Shown: in pieces, positions 1 through 10,355 of the stretch
Layout of the letters: the number at the start of each line of letters is the position of its first letter
How positions within the stretch are numbered: position 1 is the first letter of the stretch
NCBI RefSeq assembly: GCF_901000735.1
Contig: NC_081545.1
Span: forward strand, 4,818,583 to 4,882,582
Reading direction: 5' to 3'
DNA length: 64,000 nucleotides
Source: Corylus avellana
Taxonomy: Eukaryota; Streptophyta; Magnoliopsida; Fagales; Betulaceae
Position numbers and translations under genes: made by a program
Notes under the pieces: generated by a model
Databases searched by the model: none
Told to the model about the DNA's origin: nothing
The model's input: the letters and a program-made list of their open reading frames with translations, nothing else

Positions 1-11
1 AAGAGTATTTT

Positions 12-984
12 ATGAATTTGCTTTGGAGGTCATTTTTCCAAGACATAAAGAGAAATGAATATGGTGACATAGAAAGAAATGCAAATGGTGATATTTTCAT
101 ATGCAAAATGCATGACCTTATTCATGATCTTGCAAAGTCAATAGCAGGGGACGAGTGCATAATTTTAAATCCAGATGCAACAAGAGTAGTTGAAAGAACT
201 CGTCATGTGGCATTTGATTCTTTAACGTCATTATTGAATATTCCAGAATCCTTGCTCAAGGCAGACAGAATAAGAACGCTTCTTCCATGATTTCAAATAG
301 GGCCCAACGATAAGTCATGCAATGATAAACTTATTTCGAGTTTTTAATGCTTGCGTGCTTTGAGTTTTAGTCATATTCAAGAAGTGCCTAACTCCATTGG
401 CAAGTTAAAGCATCTAAGATTTCTTGATTTGTCTTGGAATGAAGATATCAAACTACTCCCCACTTCTATAACTAGTTTGCATAATTTGTAAACACTAAGA
501 CATGGCTTTTGTTGTACGCTTGAAGAATTGCCAGAAGACACTAGAAACTTGATCAACCTTAGGTATCTTACGCTTTATCAGTGTGAGAGCTTGACTCATA
601 TAGTGCATGAAATGGGAAAGTTGGCCACTCTCCAAACACTAACGCTATACAATTTAGGGAAGAAAGAAAGTTCTGTCTCCAAGCCAAAGAGTGGGATAGG
701 CGATCTGCATGGTTTAAATGAGTTGAGGGGCGAATTACGTATCAAGGGTTTAAAGCACCTAAGATTTTCTCCATTAGAAGCTAAAAAAGCAAACTTGGAG
801 AGTAAGCAACACCTTCAAATTCTGGAATTAGAGTGGGGCCATATATAAAAGCCGATGATGATAGTGATAAGGCAATTGCAAATGATAAAGAATTGTTGCA
901 AAACCTTCGACCGAACCACAGCAAAATTTGAAACTATTAGAAATAAATGGGTATGCAAGTGTGATTTTACCTAGCTAGCTACAA
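12..984 (+). pseudogene. CNL resistance-gene pseudogene, winged-helix end and LRR (part 1)
   Basis: This is the end of the NB-ARC winged-helix region (motif KMHDLIHDLAKS) running into leucine-rich repeats of an RGA-type CNL immune receptor. It aligns by eye with the CNLs at 3779, 23174 and 46372. One frame holds from 12 to about 848 but is broken by in-frame stops at 288-290 (TGA), 345-347 (TAA) and 489-491 (TAA, where the relatives have CAA). Frameshifts follow near 850 and 905. Homology stops at about 984, at a poly-A tract and a 27-N gap, and resumes at 3253. The 5' part lies outside the window. It is clearly a pseudogene. The exact insertion point is uncertain because the gap is adjacent. 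Confidence 0.85.
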
Positions 985-1011
985 AAAAAAAAAAAAAAAA
1001 AAAAAAAAGGG

Positions 1012-1038
1012 NNNNNNNNNNNNNNNNNNNNNNNNNNN
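1012..1038. other. Assembly gap, 27 N
   Basis: Run of 27 N next to a poly-A tract; probably a local assembly failure rather than a standard scaffold gap. Confidence 0.99.
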
Positions 1039-2110
1039 TAAGAAACCGACACTATAACGTGTCAGTTTCTGTTCAACCGACACCAAATTAAAAATGGTGT
1101 CAGTTGAACAGTAACCGACACTAATAATAGTGTCGGTTTACTGTTCAACGGACACTAAATTAAAAATAGTGTCGGTTGAACAATAAATCGACACTAATAA
1201 AGGTGTTGGTTTACTGTCTAACCGACACCATTTTTAATTTAGTCTCGGTTGAGCAAAAATCGATACTAAAATTGGTGTCGGTTGACTGTACAACTGACAC
1301 CAATTTCAAATTTTGAATTTTGAACACAGATTCAACCCTCCTTTCTAATTTGAATCTTTTTTGGGTTTAAAAGTTTAACACACTATCAATATCCCATTTC
1401 ACGTTTCTTCCTTTTTTTTTTTTTTTTTGTTTCTTTCATCGTCTTTTATTTTTCTAACTGGATCTACTGATCACATTTTTTTTCCTGCATTTTTCTATAG
1501 GCGGTCGTTCATTTAGTGGTTCTTCAACATTTTTCCCAAGTCAAAGCAATCAAGAGGACACTGGATGTTTGTGAATCTAAGCCCATTCTAGAAGTGAAGC
1601 CATGAGCTACCTCCTTGGAATCCATGGTTGATTTTGTGCGTGCCATTTTTGGTTTGCAAGCCGCAAAAGCCAAAATCATACGAAGAAGAAGCCCAATAGA
1701 GGGATCGATGCCGGCGTCAACAAAGAGAGATCGAGAAAAGAGAGGAAGAAGAAGAAGAAGAAGAATAAGAATGACGAGAAGAAGAAGGAGATCTGGATCT
1801 GATCGACACTAAAATGAAAATAAAAATAAAAATGAAATGTAAAAATTGAAAGAAGAAATCAATAAATAAGTGGAAAACGTAATATATATATATCGGAATT
1901 TAATAAATTAGTGATGGTTTTTATAAAAACCATCACAAATTAAAAGGTGTCGGTTTGTCGATTTGTCCAAACCGGCACCTGTCAAAAGGTGTTGGTTTGG
2001 ACAAACCATCACTAATTAGTGTCGGTTTTGCCTAAACTGACATCTTTTCCTATTTTCCTACCCTTTGTGAAAAACCTATATACGACACCAAACGACACCT
2101 ATTTTGAATG
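1039..2110. mobile_element. Non-autonomous CACTA-like element with subterminal repeats
   Basis: Positions 1039-1310 and 1920-2110 carry many copies, in both orientations, of a short motif (ACCGACACT / GTGTCGGTT), spaced by AT-rich linkers. The two arrays face each other around a ~600 bp core. Dense subterminal arrays of this sort are typical of CACTA and some Mutator-like elements. The core contains a (GAA)n-like purine run near 1745-1790 and a 65-codon basic ORF that I regard as chance. Clear terminal inverted repeats are not visible, so the superfamily is an inference. Confidence 0.5.
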
Positions 2111-2129
2111 TATAGGTGTTTCACACAAT

Positions 2130-3190
2130 TTATGCGGAAATAGATCTGACCTAACAATTAATAAACAACCAAAAATATATGTAATAATAAACAATAAACA
2201 ACACAGATATTTTGGTTACGAAGAGGAAACCAATTAGATAACTCTCTAATTGTAAAACCTCTCCGGGGCAGCCAAACCCAGGAAATCAACTAACTCAGTA
2301 AAAGAATAAAGGATTACAAGACGTTCACACTTACAAAACCTTTGCAATTGACACGATCTTGTATAAGACAAGCGACCCACTCGCCTTCTACCGCAATAGC
2401 TCTTTCCAAAGACAGCTGGCACAATCCTTCTACGTGATCTCCCTTCACCGGAACTCCGATTGACTTCGCTTCAACAATCAACAAGTAAACACAAACGATC
2501 ACTCTAAGAGAGAGAACAGACTCTACCCTCTTAGCACACAAAAGCAAATTCTAGATGCAGAAATTCGTGCCTCTCTCTTCCTATAGAGATGTATTTATAA
2601 TAGCTCCATCATCCCTAGACCTAGGAAAGAGTTTATATTCATTTAAAACTGTTATAGGTACACGGCGTCCGGACGGGAACATGTGCCGTCTGGACGGGAC
2701 AACAAAACACAGCCAGAAAGTGTTTTTAACACATGGCCATCTGCAATCTCGTTCGGACGAGATTGCATACGAGCCATTCCGCCCAGCTTCGTAGTCTTCT
2801 CTTTATTGCCCGTTTTGACCTAGTAAACATTGGAATTAGCTAAACCTTGTGAAACATGACTTTGTAGATCCTTGAGTTAGCTTTCCAACGCCGCAAAGAT
2901 TGCTCCAATCGGAGGCTTGAAACTCAAGTTATGACCTTTTAGAAAAGTCGTCCGGACAAGATTCAAACGAGACTGCAGACGAGGCTCTCAGGAATTCCTA
3001 TTTATCGAGTTCGTCTGGACGGGATTGCAAACGAGATTGCAGACGAGGATCTCGAGGAAAATAGAATTCTTCGAGCATCCGAACGGCACTTTTTCTCGTC
3101 CGAACGGTAATTGAATGGATGATGAATCTTGGCACTTTTGGTCACCATTTTGCTTACCGAATTAAGCCAACAAGAACTTACACTTTGGAA
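2130..3190. repeat. LTR-like or retrotransposon-derived noncoding block
   Basis: There is no coding potential. The block has recurrent GTCCGGACGG / GTCTGGACGG motifs near 2665-2700, 2950 and 3010. Its overall look (AT-rich ends, a stretch of UTR-like sequence, no long ORF) resembles a plant retrotransposon LTR in reverse orientation. No matching second LTR lies in the window, so this is a tentative call. Confidence 0.3.
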
Positions 3191-3252
3191 CCATCACTAC
3201 AAAACCGTCACTACTTTTGTAGTGACGATATTTAGCCCGAAACTTAAGCCAT

Positions 3253-3595
3253 CGTAAATGGTGCCAACAAATCCCACTATTGGACATATTTCCTCTTCTG
3301 AAGACTCTAGCCTTACGAACTTGAGTGCTCTAGAGTATATAGGCAAGGATGGCTGTCATGTGTCCTCTTCTTCCCTCGAAAGGATCACTCTTGCATGTCT
3401 GCCTAGGTTGAGGGGATGGTGGAGGATGAGGGAAACAAGAACAGCAGAGGATGAGCCACGCCATTGTCTTCCATTATTCCCATCATTTCCTTTCATTTCT
3501 TCTTTATTAATCGATAATTGCCCTTTGATGTCTCTAATACCAGTCATAGCATCAGGGAGCCAAACATCACCCCCTCTTCCTCTTCCCTTTCCACT
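3253..3595 (+). pseudogene. CNL pseudogene, LRR region (part 2)
   Basis: This continues the LRR region of the gene at 12-984. The codons from 3253 read RKWCQQIPLLDIFP, matching the KWC..IPPL segment of the CNLs at 5796 and 47290. A one-base deletion near 3320 shifts the frame, and the next frame reads LSALEYIGKDG and then DNCPLMSLIPV, typical of RGA LRRs. The sequence runs into a 100-N gap, so the C-terminal end is lost. Confidence 0.8.
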
Positions 3596-3695
3596 NNNNN
3601 NNNNNNNNNNNNNNNNNNNNNNNNNNNNNNNNNNNNNNNNNNNNNNNNNNNNNNNNNNNNNNNNNNNNNNNNNNNNNNNNNNNNNNNNNNNNNNN
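3596..3695. other. Assembly gap, 100 N
   Basis: Exactly 100 N, the usual placeholder for a scaffold gap of unknown size. Unit A begins directly after it. Confidence 0.99.
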
Positions 3696-3778
3696 TTTTC
3701 TTAATTATACACATAACCCGGCCCTAAAATGTTTAATTTTTTGGAATGGACCATACTAAATATCTGGGGGTATTACAA

Positions 3779-6171
3779 GTACGCACCTTCTTTTCTAAAT
3801 CGAACCAGCTTGTATATGGCTTTAAAATGGGTCATAAGATTCAGGCAATGAGGGAGATGCTCGATAACATTGCAACTGATAGGATCAAATTTGGCTTTAC
3901 TGAGCGCCCTACAAGGACACAGTTAGAGCATATATAGGAAGAGAGAAGATACACATTAATTTGTTTATAGTTGACGAAGAAGTTATTGGGAGGGAGGTTG
4001 AAAGGAAGACTATTAAAGAGTTGTCGTTGGATTTTAATAGGATACTGAAGGGTTCCATTATTTCCATAGTTGGGATTGGTGGACAAGGCAAAACCACGCT
4101 TGCTCAGTATGTGTTCAATGAAAAGGAGGTCCAAAGTCAATTTAATCTGAAACTTTGGATGTGTGTCTCTTAAGTTTTTGACGTGAAAACTATTGTTCAA
4201 AAGATCATAGAATGTGCAACTAAAAGGAGACCAGAAATCAATGAGATGGATTTGTTGCAACGTCAACTTCAAGCAGAAATTTATGGGAAGCGATATTTAC
4301 TTGTTTTAGACGATGTATGGAATGAGGATATTGAAAGATGGTCTAGTTTGAAAAAACTGCTGGTCGATGGCAAACGGGGAAGCAAAGTTTTGGTTACTAC
4401 ACGTAGCGAAAAAGTTGCAAAGATTATAGACAAAGATTCACTGTTTCTTTTGGGAGGTCTATCTGAAAGTAATTCTTGGGATTTATTTAAGAAAATGGCA
4501 TTTGAAGACGAAGAAGAGCCAAAGAATCCAAAGATAGTAAAAATTGGAAAGGAAATCATACAAACGTGTGCACAAGTTCCTCTTGCTATAAGGAGCATAT
4601 GGAGTCTATTATACTTCAAAAATTCAGAGGATGATTGGTTATACTTTGAAAACAATGAACTTTACAAAATAACTCAACAAGACAATGATATTTTCCTAGT
4701 ACTTAAGTTGAGTTATGATCATCATCTCCCATTACACTTGAAGCAATGCTTTGCTTTTTGTTCGTTGTTTCCAAAACATTCTGAAATTGAAGTGCAATTG
4801 TTGATTCGGCTATGAATAGCGCAAGGATTTATTCATTCATCAAATAGAAATAGTCGTCTTGAAGATGTTGGTCACGAGTATTTTATGGATTTGCTGTGAA
4901 TGTCATTTTTCCAAGACATAGAAAGAAATGAATATGGTGATATAGAAACATGTAAAATGCATGACCTTATTCATGATCTTGCACGGTCAATAACAATGAA
5001 TGAGTGCATAATTTCAGATCCTTTGCTCAGGGCACACAAAATGAGAACGCTTCTTTTGCTATTTCCAACAACGTCTAGCTATAGCCAAAAGCTGATCTAT
5101 GATACACTTATTTCAAGTTTTAAATGGTTATGTGCTTTAAATTTGAGTCGATCAAATATTCAATATGTATCGTATTCCATTGGCAAGTTAAAGCATTTAA
5201 GATTTCTTGACCTTTCTTGGAATGAAGATACCAAACTACTCCCGTCTTCTATAACTAAATTGCAAAATTTGCAAACACTAAGGCTTGACTTTTGTAGTGG
5301 GCTTAAAGAATTGCCAAAAGACACTAAAAAATTGATTAGCCATAGGCACCTTGCACTTTATAAGTGTAGGAGCTTGACTCATATGACGGATGGACTGGGA
5401 AAGTTAACTGCTCTCCAAACATTGATGATGTACAGTATAGGGAAGAAGAAGAAAAGTTATTTTCCAAAGCAAAAGGATGGGCTAGATGGTCTGGATGGTT
5501 TACATGAATTGAGAGGAGAACTACGTATCAAGGGTTTAGAGCACTTGAGATCTTCTCCGCCGAAAGCCAAGGCTGCACACTTGGAGAAAAAGCGACACCT
5601 TAAAATCCTGAAATTAGAGTGGGACCCAGAAGCTTCTGACTATAATGGTAAGGCAACTGCAAATGATGAACAGCTACTGGAACACCTTCAGCCACACCAC
5701 AATTTGAAACAATTAATTGTAAATGGGTATGCAGGTGTGCGGTTTCCTTTCTTGATGTCATTGCTCTCGAATTTGGTTTCTATTTTCATATACAGTTGTA
5801 AATGGTGCCGCAACATCCCACCATTGAAACAATTCCCTTCTCTCAAGATTCTTATTCTTTTGGACTTAAGCGTGCTGGAGTACATAAGCAATGATGGTAG
5901 TGATGTGTCCTCTTCTTCCCTCCAACGTATCAGGCTTGAGAAATTGCCTAAGTTGAGGGGATGGTCGAGCCATGCAGTAACAGTAAATCATGGCATTCCA
6001 TTAGATTTATTTCCTTGCCTTTCTTCTTTAAGTATCATTGATTGCCCCATCATGTCACCAACACCAGTCAGAGTACTCAATAACATTGCAAATGATGATC
6101 ATGGGGAATCAGATTTGCACAAAGCTCTCAATTATCCACTATTGTTTCCTATCTTTCACTTCAATATATAG
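3779..6171 (+). pseudogene. CNL (RGA-type NBS-LRR) pseudogene, copy A
   Basis: This is exon 2 of a coiled-coil NBS-LRR immune receptor, an ATP-dependent switch that senses pathogen effectors. Visible motifs are P-loop GIGGQGKTTLAQ (~4075), kinase-2 LLVLDDVWN (~4300), RNBS-B GSKVLVTTRS (~4380), a degenerate GLPL (AQVPLAIRS), RNBS-D LKQCFAFCSLFPK, MHD (KMHDLIHDL, ~4955) and LRRs. One frame is open from 3961 to 6171 except for three single-base nonsense codons: 4171 (TAA), 4813 (TGA for Trp) and 4897 (TGA for Trp). A frame change lies near 3937-3960. Comparison with copy C places the exon start at 3779. The acceptor there is AA instead of AG, and exon 1 (Rx_N) is missing. The LRR end is replaced from about 6070 by sequence homologous to the 3' flank at 16065, so the last LRRs are deleted. 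Confidence 0.92.
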
Positions 6172-6732
6172 CATTCTCACGGGTCTAATATATATCTTGC
6201 TTCTTTTTTCTTTTATGTTTTTTAAATATTTCTTGTGTTTCGTCGTGTCCATTTGGATTTGTAATTTCAAAACGTGGGATTTAAAAATAGTGATTTTAAA
6301 AGGTGTGATTTTTAAAAATGCAATTAAGCATCAAGTAGATCATGATTTGAAAAAGCGGATTTTTTAATGTGTTCAAAACCTAGTTCTTTATAAACACATT
6401 CACAAATGATACATTTTTTGTAATTAATTTTGTTTAAAATTGCACTGATGGCCTGTGAAATTGCAGAACCAAACGGTAGTATTAGGTATTGGGAAAAAGA
6501 TTTATGATAGATCAGGAAAGTCTTTCACATCCCAAATTTTCTTAAAAACTCAATAAAATTTTTGAGCAACTCTAGGTTTTCTCATAATCAAATACAGATT
6601 TAGACAGATTCTTTTTATTATTATTGTTACTGCAACTCACTCTGTCCATGGATTGATTTGACCTTTTTACTGTTTTCATTGGAAAATTTTGAGTTATTGT
6701 TGAGTTTATTATTTTGTTTTTAATGGTCAGCA
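6172..6732 (+). other. CNL 3' flank, no gene
   Basis: No coding region. The sequence is paralogous to the 3' flank behind the LRR tails (16100-16490 and 35945-36334), sharing for example the blocks around 6502 and 16240. This shows that the CNL 3' flank occurs twice per unit. Confidence 0.7.
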
Positions 6733-7230
6733 GAGACATATTCAATTCATGAAATGGTGTGAGAATCATTGGTCGATTTCTGAAATATGCTCGGATATGT
6801 CAGCCTCACTTGTAGACAAAACAATTGACAATATATAGAGGACTTCTATGATGAGGAAGATCAGGTGAGTAAATGTTGTAAGAATGACAATTAGCTGAGC
6901 CTGTGAAAGGGAACATTCAATTAACCATATTTTGCATTTTTAATCAGTATTCTGCCTACAATTTGGTCAACACTTTTGATCAGCATTTAGAACATTGAAA
7001 GACATTATAAAGAATCCTAGGTGTCCTTAAAAGCCATCTAACATGCATTTTGCATTTGCAGATTCTTCCACTTGCTTGAAAGCATTTTAATCCCTAAAGA
7101 CAGTGATAATGCTTGCTTGTCTTCAAGTGAAATTGGTTGAAGTGCTCCAATGGTAGTGACTGGAATTGAAGATCATGTTAGCCAACCACTCTGTTTATGT
7201 GTCTCTTGTTAGTGCAGTGCTTTTGTTAGT
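6733..7230 (+). pseudogene. BRUTUS-like E3 ligase fragment A1 (hemerythrin-region exons)
   Basis: Two exon remnants match the hemerythrin region of BTS, the iron-binding RING E3 ligase of plants. The first ends in DFYDEEDQ at 6864 and is followed by a good donor (GTGAGTAAATG). After a ~197 bp intron ending in TTTGCAG, the next exon starts at 7062 with ILPLA and later reads DSDNACLSSSEIG, matching the BTS order (EE-Q, then VLPLA, then CLSSS-IGCC). Stops and an internal deletion break the frame. The upstream BTS exons are absent, and the CNL 3' flank runs straight into this exon. Confidence 0.75.
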
Positions 7231-8285
7231 GCTGCCTTTGCATATATTCTTTGCAATTTAAATTCATGGTTAATTCTGTTATATCTAAATAGGCTTTTAT
7301 AAAATTCAGTTTTTTAATGTGTTAGAAATTTAAAATATTAGGCACTGATACCCCTGCTTAAGTTTTTTCAAAAAAAAAAAATTGAATTTTTTTTTTTTTT
7401 GAAAATTTAGCCTGGCCAATTTTTGTTTTTTTTTTTTAAAAGCCCAGCCCCTCCAAAATATAGCCCAGCCCTCCATTTTTTTTTAAAAAAAAACCTAACC
7501 TAACTCAGCCCCTTATCGTTTCTTTCTCTGTAATCTGTCAACGCCGTCAACGAGTTCTTCACTTCTTCTCTTGCTTCTATCAGCTCCACTGCTCCAGCCT
7601 CCTGAGTCCTGAGATCTGCCGTATGTGGGTTTTCTTAAAGAGTGTGGGTTTTCTTCAAGGATCATGGCCCATGATGGGGTTTTGGGGAAATTTTGGTTAT
7701 TACTTGTTAGTGTTGTTTGGTTGGTTCTGGTTATTGGGTATTTACCGTGTTTATTATTTTGTTTTTCTTTTGGAGGGACGGATTTGGGCTTTACGGGTGG
7801 TTGTTTTTTAACGAATTATGCTTAATTGTGTTATTCCCTTATTGGGTTGGTTCCGGTTCTTGGATTATGAATTTATAGTGGTTTGTTCTCATTCTGGTGG
7901 GATTGATTAAGAGTATTTGAAATCGTGATAATTATATGGATATGTATGCTGATGAACAGTTTTTGGATGCATCATGAGTATTTGTTTTATGAGTTATGAG
8001 TTATTATCTTATTAATATATTGATTGGTCTTGTTTTGACTTTTCCAGTATTTACAACAACTATAGAATGAGCAATCTCAATCTCAGCTATGAAGATTGTT
8101 AAGACAATACTTTGTAACAAAATGGAGGATGAGTTGGCATATATTTATGAAGTCTCGTAGATATGATTTTTGTGATACACATACCATATTATAATTTATA
8201 TTTTTAATTGTATTTACAATATTATAAAAAAAATATAATATATAAAGAGAACAACAATAAAAAAAAAAGTTTATCATTATATTTT
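7231..8285. other. Insertion-like segment inside the BTS remnant, no recognised gene
   Basis: This is part of a ~1.5 kb segment (about 7350-8880) absent from the inverted copy C' and module D'. It is flanked by direct paralogous repeats of the BTS intron/exon (7010-7350 and 8880-9215). It has homopolymer A/T runs (7370-7490) and a pyrimidine-rich, 5'UTR-like stretch at 7500-7620. Short overlapping ORFs at 7623-7825 resemble nothing I recognise. Confidence 0.45.
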
Positions 8286-8466
8286 GAGAAATGCTTAGAT
8301 TTATTAAAAAGTTCATCTTTTAGCCATTTTAATCTTAGGCGGCATGACTCATTTTAAAATTAATAGATTTTAAACAATAAATTAATTGATTTCTGAAAAA
8401 TGGGTCATGCCACATAGGATTAAAATGACCAAAAGATAAACTTTTTAATGAAACTAAGCATTTCTC
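8286..8466. mobile_element. Mutator-type MITE, 181 bp, in unit A
   Basis: A short element with long terminal inverted repeats: it begins GAGAAATGCTTAG and ends CTAAGCATTTCTC, with ~70 bp arms (AAAGTTCATCTTTTAG against its inverse). It is flanked by a perfect 9-bp direct repeat TTATATTTT (8277-8285 and 8467-8475), the target-site length typical of Mutator-like elements. It has no ORF. The same insertion is at 27679-27859 in unit B. Confidence 0.85.
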
Positions 8467-8475
8467 TTATATTTT

Positions 8476-8817
8476 ATTATTTTATTCACGCCCCTTCATG
8501 AATGAATTCTTGGATCCGCCACTTATACAACAATGCATATTATATTTCCATTGTTGTTTTTAATTCTAGTCTATTCGGTTTCTTTAGAAGCTAGTCTAGA
8601 TCTATGTTTTCAAGGATGAATCCCTTACTCCCGATGATTTTACCTATCATAGTGGGCCTTAGCTTTAATTGACTGCATTTTCAAGTAACTTCCACCATTC
8701 TGGTTTCCATTAAGTGTTTTGATCAGGTTCTAGTTGTCTATCTAGCTAGCTTGAGTTTCTCAGTTGTTAAAAGTGTAGGGTTTTTTTTTTTTTTTTCATC
8801 TTGTACTTGTCGTGGTA

Positions 8818-8850
<33 letters not shown>

Positions 8851-8932
8851 GTAAAAGATAATACGTTATAGACATATAAAAAGAGTCCTAGCTGTCCTTA
8901 AAAGCCATCTAACTAGTATTTTTCATTTGCAG
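8476..8932. other. Noncoding sequence with poly-T tracts
   Basis: No gene seen. Contains homopolymer T runs near 8780 and 8820-8844. The last ~50 bases are BTS intron sequence. Confidence 0.5.
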
Positions 8933-9672
8933 GTTCTTCCACTTGCTTGCTTGTCTTCAAGTGAAATTGGTTGTTGTGCTCCAAGGGTACTGACTGGAAT
9001 TGAAGATCATGTTTGCCAACTGCTCTGTTTATGTGTCTTTTGTTAGTGCAATGCTTTTGTTAGTGCTGCCTTTGCATATATTCTTTGCAATTTATATTCA
9101 TGGTTCTGTTATATCTAAAGACTTTTATAAAATTTAGTGTGTTGAAGATTCAAATTGTTATTATTAATTTTTTATGCATGTGTTACAAATTTAAAATATT
9201 AGACAGTGATGCCTATGAAAGTCTGGATCATAATGATCTCACTTTCAAGGCTGGATGGAATGATATGCTTGAATGTTGGAGCAACCACTGGTGAAATTTC
9301 AAATTATGAAGATTTACTTGAATGTTCTCCGTTGTTTTATGGATCAATGAAACAAGTATTTGGGAGTAAGAATTATGAAAGAAATTGCAAACTCTGCTGA
9401 GTGTTGTGGCAAGTTTTATGCATGCAGATTCTGCCCTGGTAAAGTCAGTGAAATTAATGGATATGTAAGTTTGCCCTTATATTGTTTGCTTGATTAACAG
9501 TGGACTTCCATAGATAATGTTTTTAGTATCAATGTTTATTTGCAGGAAAGCTACGGCTGAAATATTATGCATGCAGTGCTTGAGACCAGTTTTCACAATT
9601 CCTTCCTGTGGTGGACTATTGATAGCAGACCGAGTACTATTGCATTATTTGCAAATTTTAATATGATAAAAT
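8933..9672 (+). pseudogene. BRUTUS-like E3 ligase fragment A2 (hemerythrin end and CHY zinc finger)
   Basis: Three exon remnants occur in BTS order. The exon from 8933 (after TTTGCAG) reads VLPLACLSSSEIGCCAP and TGIEDHV. The exon ~9205-9464 reads FKAGWNDML, TTGEISNYEDLLECSP, KQVFGSKNYERNCKL and CCGKFYACRFC, matching the linker and CHY zinc finger, and ends at a GTAAGT donor. The exon 9546-9672 reads KATAEILCMQCLRP and YYCIICKF, ending before GT where BTS has CKFFDDER. The exon encoding the DSTLDP segment is deleted here but present in module D'. Frameshifts and stops (CKF followed by TAA) exclude a functional protein. Retained introns show DNA-level duplication, not retrotransposition. Confidence 0.8.
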
Positions 9673-10355
9673 GTATATACTTTTTTTTTTATTAATTTTT
9701 CCTCCCTAATCATTAATTGATGACATTAGTTTTTATGTTTTCAGAATTTTATGGAGTGCAAATTTGTTGGAGCCGACTGATAGAATTGAGTCCAAAATCA
9801 TCTTTTTTTTTCTTTTTTTTTTTTGGTAAGTTGTGCAGCTGTCGACTGTGAGTCCATTTTGTGGTAGGTGACCTGGACTTTACCCATGTGATCGATATGA
9901 TATTGGTTCTCTGCTCTCCTTTGCCTGTTGCCTTGTTACTGACTTGTTCGAAATAGGAACAACAACAACAAGATGGCAGAAAGATGGGCCTCCCTTTTGG
10001 TATTCCAGAATGTACTGTGAAATGAGTGAAGCTATCGTAAGTGTGGGTTATGCGGATCCTATGCTAGCAGTCTACTTAAGGTTGATTCCTGTTCCTACAT
10101 ACTAAATAACCATTTCTTAAGAAAAGATAGCATGGATCCCATGACAGAAGAAACCCAAATATTCTCCTAAAGTTTCTTGATGATACAAGTAAAACTAATT
10201 CAATTCAGCAACAATTAAGTTAAATAGCTTTACTTCATTTAGAAACTGCAGCTTCATCTGCATTTCATCTTATCATCCCTGGCTGAAGAACCACCATATT
10301 TGTATTGGTAACTGGATGCGATGGTATAATATTAGCTTTCCCTTTTCTTGTGCAG
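9673..10355. other. Noncoding, between BTS and bHLH fragments
   Basis: No gene recognised. Positions 9955-10090 contain an (ACA)n tract (four units in A, one more in B) and conserved sequence shared by all four modules. It could be a further eroded exon, but I could not assign it. Confidence 0.4.

Larger units (their letters stand above)
985..3252. mobile_element. Composite transposon insertion splitting the LRR region
   Basis: LRR homology stops near 984 and continues at 3253, so everything between was inserted or accumulated by nested insertion. It contains a poly-A tract, a 27-N gap, two inverted arrays of a GTGTCGGTT-type motif (1039-1310 and 1920-2110) and an LTR-like block (2130-3190). 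A CACTA-type terminal motif (CACTACAAAA at 3195) and its inverse (TTTTGTAGTG at 3215) lie near the right junction. No transposase was recognised. Target-site duplications could not be found because of the gap. Confidence 0.6.

Noticed and set aside
1615..1812. 65-codon Arg-rich ORF inside the CACTA-like element
   Set aside because: It is produced by a purine (GAA/AGA) repeat; no homology or conservation visible.
3195..3224. Complete mini CACTA element (CACTACAAAA...TTTTGTAGTG)
   Set aside because: Only 30 bp long and without a 3-bp target duplication; more likely part of a larger degraded terminus.
3746..3778. MDHTKYLGVLQ as the N-terminus of CNL copies A, B and C
   Set aside because: In copy C this is intron sequence before the ATTACAG acceptor; the real N-terminus is the Rx_N exon at 52834-53136.
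7623..7825. Overlapping 62- and 66-codon ORFs, also in unit B
   Set aside because: Hydrophobic low-complexity translations in two frames; conservation reflects the recent A/B duplication, not selection.
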